64,000 nucleotides of DNA, taken from positions 1 to 64,000 of the forward strand of contig JAMKCH010058336.1 in NCBI GenBank assembly GCA_023653785.1, written 5' to 3'. Shown piece by piece: positions 57,213-64,000 of the stretch. Position numbers and translations under genes: made by a program. Numbering within the stretch: the first letter of the stretch is position 1; each line of letters begins with the position of its first letter. The stretch is from Ophioderma brevispina. Lineage: Eukaryota > Echinodermata > Ophiuroidea > Amphilepidida > Ophiodermatidae. The notes under the pieces are model-generated. The model made no database searches and was not told the DNA's origin. It worked only from the letters and a program-made list of their open reading frames with translations.

Positions 57213-60131
57213 TATGTAATAAGATGAAGATTAAGAAGAATCACAAGTAGCACAAAGTACTGTAATATATGATACAAAATATCAAAATTAATAAAATTAA
57301 AAAGTTAATTTAAAAAATAACCAAACATGCGGTCCCCGGACCGCAAGTGTCTGCCGTCGCGGTTTGTAAATGGGGCCAAAGGTCACAACACACTAGTCAC
57401 CAGGTCCACATGAGGTCCACCACATGTTACCCCACCCACCGCCTCCTCCTTTCCACCAGTTACATCATCAGAGCCCTTACAGAACTCATACCGCACGACA
57501 CACACACACCCAGATACACACACACAACATACGACCAGAGTAAATGCCTAGGTGCCTTCTGCAATTCTGCAGACGACACAATAAAAAAGAAAAAAACATA
57601 AGCAAATTCATTTTTTATATACCAACCTAATTCCGGCAGTCTGACACATTAAACTAAACTTTTAACTTTTTGGAGTTTCACATGAATTCCACAAGTTCAA
57701 GTGAATTTGTGGTCTTCTTACTATCATAACAATTTCTATTAGACTATTATACTTTATGTATGGGCAAATTGAATCAACAGGACTCCACACAAGTGGTAAA
57801 AAAATAGTAAAAAGAAAGTTATGATAAAACTGGTGTGGGTGGTTAGCTAACCTAGTTTCAATGCTTGGTTACGCTTGAACACTTTTGTTGCTTTGCTGGT
57901 GAATATAATAAAATTCCCACCGATACTGAATCCCCAAGCATAGTAAGCAGAAATAGACTTGGGAATTCCCGTTTCAAGTCAGGACTGACTTCCAAAGAAA
58001 GTGGTAGTGATTGGAAAAATTAAACAAAATCACAATTTATGGCGCTGGTTAGTGATAACAAAAAATCCTTATTCAATTATGGACACAAGCCAAACTGCTT
58101 GCCAAAATGATTAGCTTTTATCATTTTTGGAATTACAGAAACAAATCATATCTTATTCTCTACACATAAACACACCTTTACAATACGCTCTCTGCAGAAA
58201 GGGTTCCTCCCCGCCACTTTGTTTTTCAAAGCGGGGATCCCGAGTCGAGAGTTCCTGTGTTGCATGTCTTCGGAAATTTGTGACTTCTACGCACTTCATT
58301 TTTGAAGAAATTCAATCTGCGCGTATTTATTCCATTGTTTCTTAAAACTCTGTTAAGTGTTTGAGTTGTTTCCTTAGTAGAAATCATAATTATCCGGAAA
58401 GATTTATTTCTTCTTGCATGATAAAAGCTTTATTTACAAGTTAAATTTCTGGAAAAATGTCATATTGCTGCTATGTTTAAAAGAAACAGAGTATTTTCCT
58501 TTTTTTCTGAGAAAATCCTTATTATTCCGAGAGTAAATATACATAGAGTTTTGTTTCATGGCAAAGTTGTTTTCGGTTATGGCTGATATTTTTAGCTCTG
58601 TATGCATTGGCCAAAAATCAATGCACGCGCACCTCATTTTGATGACGTAATGGCACAAGCCCCGCGGGGGCGATTTGCCATTTAAGTCTGATGAAAAAGA
58701 CAAAATGGTATTCGACCCCAACTCTTAGTCCTTCATAACCCCAACACTACACCTGAACGTGATTCAAATTCTAACAATACACCATTTCCCAATCCTAAGG
58801 ATCCTACATGTTTTAGATGTTGATATGACCCAAACTTAACCAAACTAGCATCACTTCATGTTTTACAGGGTCTTACAATTCAATCCGATTTTGTAGGATT
58901 GAGTTTTCAATATGAAAGTGCTTGAATATGTTATGTGAAATGGGAAACATGGTATCTACAGCCAAACTTTCTGTAAGCCTACAATGAATTATCTTTAGTC
59001 ACTTGGCTTATATGCTTACATACTGAATGCAGAGATTAAAACCAAAGCAGGCTAGCTTTAAAACCAGAATAAATCTCAACTGTGTGAACATGATTTGGCG
59101 GGTAGCAAATCCCCATACACGATGCATTTACAATGATCTAACAATCAACATTTTCAAACAGGTGGGGGTACACACGTACACATGTGTTCCCCCAGTGACA
59201 TAATTTGAAAAGAAATGGCTTGGTAATATATCCAGACACTTGCAGTAGGTAAACAATAACATTCATGTTTCTTTGAAATTTATGAAATCGGAAATTCAAA
59301 TGGAACAACGAACTCCGGGTCAACAACATTTTGCTGCGTATGCATGCATGCAGGAAAAAGTACATCCACTGATCCTTCAAATGGGGAAGCCTTGCTGAGG
59401 AGTATCAAACGGAGTGTGGTTTCAAATCCACAGGCTCAATCCCATCCCAACTTAAAATTTCAGATTTAGGAGGTGAAAAGTTACTTGTGGTCAATGTTTT
59501 ACCATTGCAACATGCCAAGTGTGGTGGAATATCAGTGTCAGTGAGGGGCCCCTGGAGTGAATTCAATTCAATATTTGCCATTGTTTAACAACAATTCAAA
59601 ATTCCACTGTTTTAAAGTTGAATAAGCGAATTATTATTTTCCATGAACGGTTAGGGTTATCGGGATAATCTAGGTTGATCAGCAGCGGGTTGCGGTCGTG
59701 GCCGAGCTACACTTGCTAAGCTTGATTGTACTGTTAGCATAGGCATAGTTCAACGATCCCCTATGCTTCAGTATACTGAGGGGATGTGAAAAGTGGCTTC
59801 TAGGTAGCATTATTGTACCAGATGCCTAACTAAAATGGATCATTTTTTTATGTGCATGCAGTGTGTGTTAGTAGCTCTTCTATTAGGACCTTGAGTTATC
59901 TGAAGCAAGGACATAATGTTATCATATATAAAGGTGAAACTATTTTGGTAGGTTTAATAATTATGTTTCTCTCTTTTGTTTCAATTTTACCAAAAAAACA
60001 TATATAAAAAAAATACATACACAAAACAAAATTATATTCATGGCATTTTTAATGTGGCATGTGAAGGTGAAAAACATGAAAAATAACATGGAGGGTGAAA
60101 ATTTCTGCTTTACAGTATCTCAAAATAGTTC
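57213..60131. other. Mostly unannotated sequence
   Basis: CA-rich microsatellites at about 57497-57532. No gene recognised. A 95-codon minus frame at 58434-58721 has no motif. Confidence 0.4.
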
Positions 60132-60420
60132 TTGATAGATGATTCAGCTTAGGAAAGTGGCATAACCAGAACTTTGCAAATGGGGTTAGGGAGGCTTGTG
60201 AAGGGGGATGCCAAAGACTTTTTTGAGGGGGCGAATTTGGTCTTTCTCCATACAACACTTACAAAAAGTCAGTTTATTGGGGGGGGGGCTGGCGGGGGGC
60301 AGGGGGGCAAAGGGTTCTGTTTGTTTTTTTAGGGGGCTTGTGCCCCTGCCCCCCAACCCCCCCCCCCACCCCACCCCCCCAGCTTGTTGGTTACGCGCCG
60401 CCCCGCCCCCCCGCTGATTA
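60132..60420. repeat. G-run then C-run dispersed repeat
   Basis: G-runs at 60279-60311 are followed by C-runs at about 60344-60413, so each strand has a quadruplex-capable block. GTGGCATAACCAG at the left and TTGGTTACGCGCCGCC at the right resemble ends of one inverted dispersed element. Proline/glycine-rich open frames here are compositional. Confidence 0.5.
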
Positions 60421-60794
60421 GGGGCGAAGGGGTTTACTAAGTGTAATAAAGGCAAAGACAGGAATTGCAACAATGGTAGATATCCCTGGCAGGGGCCTAT
60501 TGTTCTAAAGGGTAAAAGGTCACCCCTCGGGGGGTCATTAGAGGTCAATCTTTGTACATTCCAGTGGTATTGGGCCAGTAGTTCTTTTAACCAAGTACAG
60601 AGTTAATGACCAAGATGTACAAAAGCTCTAGTAAGCAAACATGAACTGTTTGAAAAGCTGTGAGGAGGTTAAGATTGACATAGCATCAAGTAAATATTCT
60701 TCTTGGGCCATAATCCAAATTCATTTGGTATGGCTTGGTGGTGGTGTCAGGTTTTATGCAGCTAGGTAATCTGATCCAGCAAGGTCCAATGTCT

Positions 60795-60875
60795 CCACCG
60801 GGATTCAAAACCCGGGAACTTTGGTAAATTGTGCCATAGGCAAACACTATGATCACTACGGCCCCCACGGGGCAA
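60795..60875 (-). repeat. tRNA-derived SINE head
   Basis: The minus strand has GGGCCGTAGTGATCATAGT (A-box region, plus about 60846-60864) and CCCGGGTTTTGAATCCCGG (B-box, plus about 60798-60816, one extra T). Decayed tRNA-like sequence. Confidence 0.5.
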
Positions 60876-61272
60876 GTGGATTCAAGAGTGGAAAACATGA
60901 AAATACATTTTACAGATATGACTTGACCTGTTGACCCAGGTCCTTTGGTACAAGAGTAATCAAAATTGGATGAACGATGTGGGCATTACAGCAACTTGTT
61001 TGTTGAGATGGACGCCACTGAAGGATGGCTGATGACGTTGACTGCAGATTCTGCTGTGGCAAGATCCCCCGTCTGGCTAAGTGGCTAAAGCCACCAGAGG
61101 GTAAACAAGTTATAAACAAACTAGAAGTGACAAAATAGAAAACAAAACTCTAACAAACCAAACAACATCTAAACTTAAAGCAAAACAGGACTAAGTGAAA
61201 CAGACCAATTAGAAACCAAACTAAGCTAACATTCTGATACATGTATATGTACACAGTAAACTGTGGTCACTT
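60876..61272. other. Unannotated sequence
   Basis: AAACAAAACTCTAACAAACC-type short repeats near 61140-61220. No gene recognised. Confidence 0.4.
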
Positions 61273-61828
61273 TGAGGAGGTTTAATGTTCTTCCCATAAA
61301 GCATATCTTCCAATACAATCTTTGCACTGGTTGTCACATGAATATATAGTGACAAAAAGTACTTAAAGAGGGATGACCCAATTTAAGTCTATACATTTTT
61401 CATCTTGATAGAATGGCCTTCACCCCAAAACCCCTTCTGTAACGTTTCGCGCAGATATTTCAACCCGTTTTGAAGTGAGAGCTAAAAATGTGATTTTGTA
61501 ATCCCCATAGAGTACTCTCTAAAATTAATATTGGTTGACCAAAATGGGGCATATTTTCGCTCATAACAACCTGGCAAACCAAACATCCTTTAGCCCTGAG
61601 ATTTCACAGGATAAATGAAAAAAATAGTAGCTTTCTTCTCATGATACCAAAATTTTGACTACTTCCAGTAAAATCTGGGAGGCTATTAGCAATCGGACCA
61701 TGGACCTTTAAATTGCAAGATTGGTATGAGTTCTGTTCATTTCTGTTCACTATAAATTCATGTGACAACCAGTCCAAAAATTGTATTGGAAGAATTGCAT
61801 TGTGGGAAGAACACCATACCTCCTCTTG
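61273..61828. mobile_element. Palindromic MITE interrupted by T1
   Basis: Outer arms pair across 61273-61355 and 61735-61828: GAGGAGGT, GTTCTTCCCA, CTTCCAATACAAT and ACTGGTTGTCACATGAAT each occur inverted on the other side. The centre is occupied by T1. Subterminal TGCATTGTGGG is shared with C1 and 33670-33894. Confidence 0.75.
61363..61711 (-). mobile_element. T1 MITE nested in palindromic MITE
   Basis: TTAA at 61363-61366 and 61708-61711. The minus strand starts AGGTCCATGGTCCGATTGCT and ends GGGTCATCCCTCT. It is a well-preserved T1. Confidence 0.85.
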
Positions 61829-64000
61829 GGTTACTAGACAACTATAGAAACAGATCGGTCAAGTGATAACAGATCAAATTATCCCATCTTCAGTAGACAG
61901 CATATCACAACTACAATTACTCTACATTAACACCAAGGATTTCTAAGAATAAGCTTTCTTAATGCCTATTTCAGTCTGCTTCACATACACAAAAAAGGCA
62001 AACATTTTTTTTATATAAATTACACATTAATTATCAAAGTAATTTGACCTCTATCAAAAGGGATAAATTTGCAATTGAAAAACAAGAAACAAAAATAAAC
62101 AAATGCCTATTGGAAAACACATTTCGATAATCTCTTTCCACTGGACTTTTAAAAAGCTTCACCTTATAATTACGCACAAAATGGACATCGGACAATTGTG
62201 CGGTTTTAATTCCTTAAACTCCGGCACAGAAAATCTCAAATAATAGACCAGGACAGGCAAAGGAAGAAGGCCCTACAAATAGAAACCCTGCATTCTTGAG
62301 TTATTCCTTGTGGTTAACAAATTAGCTATATCGAACAACATACTCTGATGACATAAGGTAAATCATATAGTGGACATTCGGGGATCACATGGTTTAAATA
62401 TAGCAACAAGGTTAAAATCAATGTGATTGGTGTAAAAGGCCTACAATACCAACGAGAATTGTTATTAGTGCGTAATTAAGCAGCCCCACACATAGTTTTT
62501 TTTAATAAGAAAATACATCATCTGTAGGTAAAAATTAAGAGTTGACAAAAAAGTTAATCATATTGATTCAAAGATGACAAAATTAGTCCTAATTTACTTA
62601 AAAATAATTACCAAAAAAAGTGACCCATGTGAAGGTTTTGAAATTGGAAGCAATAAGTATCTACAACCAAAATTAGACTGGCAGATATAAAAGAATCACA
62701 ATCACAATATGCAAAATGAGGAAAAGTTAAACATGCAGTACCGCCCTCAAATACTCTATACCCTCAAAGTAATTCCTTAATTGGGGTTGTCATTGTGTTG
62801 TTAGAGTTAGCAATTTAACAGTTTTATTGAAGGAAATATGCAAATGAGTCTCATTAATAGCAAAACCTGTCAGAAAAAGTAACAGACCCAGTCTCAACAT
62901 GCTTTATCACCCTACCAAGTTGAAGTTCAATGGCTATTCAATGCCGCTCGATGTTGAGTGGATTAATTATTTTTTTTCTATACACTCGTCTGTGTTGGCA
63001 AAAGCACCAACATTGTATCCACACTGATACAATTGCCCTCAAACAAATCATGAGGGCAGAAACAAAGCCAGTTAAAAGTAAAAAATCACCGACCATATCA
63101 GTGGCGGATCCAGGATCGGCAAAGCAGTGGCACAAAGCAGAGTTTAAAATTCCGTGTTATCAAACCAAAAACATGAGCTGATACACAAGGCTATTATTAT
63201 TCCTTTCAATTTAATGGAATGGCATCTTCAGTGGCCCGTTGAATGATATCGGGATCCGATATTAATTATTTCTAATTACAAATTCCTTCTTATGCGATTC
63301 ATAAAGAAGTTCAAGCTTTTACCATTCACCAGTTAATTTCTAAACCCATTCCAATGCAACTATGCAAAAATCTCAATTAGTTTTTTTGAAAATTGCCAAC
63401 ATTCTTAAAAAAAGTGCTGATATTGCTTTAAAGCATCATGTAAAATCCAGTTTCCTTTTGAAAAATCTGAAAATTGGAACCCAATTCAGACCAACATACT
63501 GTGGCAAAATTGGAGACCTCTATCAGCGGTATATCTCAGTTTTACCACTTTGCAGTGTGAAGTATAAGGGGGTGGATTTCAACTTGCAGCCTAAAGCATC
63601 TACATCCAGCAAGCACGTGTATAGGTGACGAATAAATTGAATTCAAGTACATGCATTTCAAATAAATAGCTAGTAAAACCCTGATAACAATTTCCGTTCA
63701 TTATAACACCTTATAATATTCCGTATCAGTATTGTTTTTTCCTCCGATAACCATCAACCTTGAAGACTGCCACTTCAGGCTTGGGCTACCCTCACAGGGA
63801 TACCGCGATATAAGACCATTTTAAAGGGATAATTGAGCCAGGGCTTACAAACTAAGGGCTAGTTCACCTTATATAATTGGTTTATAATTCTGTGGCCAGA
63901 CGACCCTAGGGAGCTTATAAGTAATTTTCGGCCATTATTTGGTTGATTTGAGCACTAGGCAACATGTCCTACCCAAACAATGTTTAAAATAGACCAAAAT
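61829..64000. other. Unannotated sequence
   Basis: One GTGGCGGATCCAGGATCGG repeat head at about 63101-63120. No gene recognised; frames at 62930-63181 and 63362-63628 have no motif. Confidence 0.4.

Noticed and set aside
60186..60548. 120-codon minus-strand frame, proline/glycine rich
   Set aside because: Its length and composition come from G/C runs that lack stop codons.

Overview
The window is non-coding eukaryotic nuclear DNA from an animal. It is AT-rich, has no long open frames, and is packed with dispersed repeats: fold-back elements, tRNA-derived SINE heads, 5'-truncated LINE ends and minisatellites. I recognise no complete protein-coding gene, rRNA, functional tRNA, operon, CRISPR array or bacterial gene. 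The repeat spectrum (TTAA-flanked MITEs, CCCGGGGGG elements, GGCGGATCCAGG heads, TGACCT minisatellites) suggests a marine invertebrate, perhaps an echinoderm or hemichordate. That assignment is an inference from general familiarity, not a search.

Layout. 0-12 kb: a degenerate GGTCTC tandem repeat, a tRNA-like SINE, CCCGGGGGG repeats, several small palindromes and a C1 element with a T4 element nested inside it (8.5-9.2 kb). 11.4-12.3 kb: a duplicated block whose joint holds a LINE fragment. 13-19 kb: the most repeat-poor stretch, holding a speculative secreted-peptide ORF (15.1 kb) and paired CRE palindromes (15.6 kb). 19-28 kb: TTAA-flanked elements T1, T2 and T3, a TTTACCGG fold-back element, a SINE head and a 623-bp fold-back. 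28-33 kb: minisatellites, nuclear-receptor half-site repeats and a duplicated TAACACC element. 33-39 kb: two LINE 3' ends and several palindromic MITEs. 39-48 kb: mostly featureless, with a GGTC-rich MITE and a second large fold-back. 48-55 kb: two more duplicated blocks, one copy carrying a hAT-like MITE absent from the other. 55-64 kb: a palindromic MITE, T1 and T3 copies, a G/C-run block, a SINE head and a nested element.

How it fits together. Mobile elements account for most recognisable structure. Five families (T1-T5) share ends that read TTAA-AG and sit between TTAA tetranucleotides, as expected of Kolobok-like or piggyBac-like non-autonomous transposons. A second group ends in CACTG-like TIRs next to TA. 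Four direct duplications each contain an inserted run of about 20 A or T at the joint, and the copies look allelic. I read these as assembly seams between overlapping haplotype contigs, so the true haploid sequence is probably about 3 kb shorter than shown.
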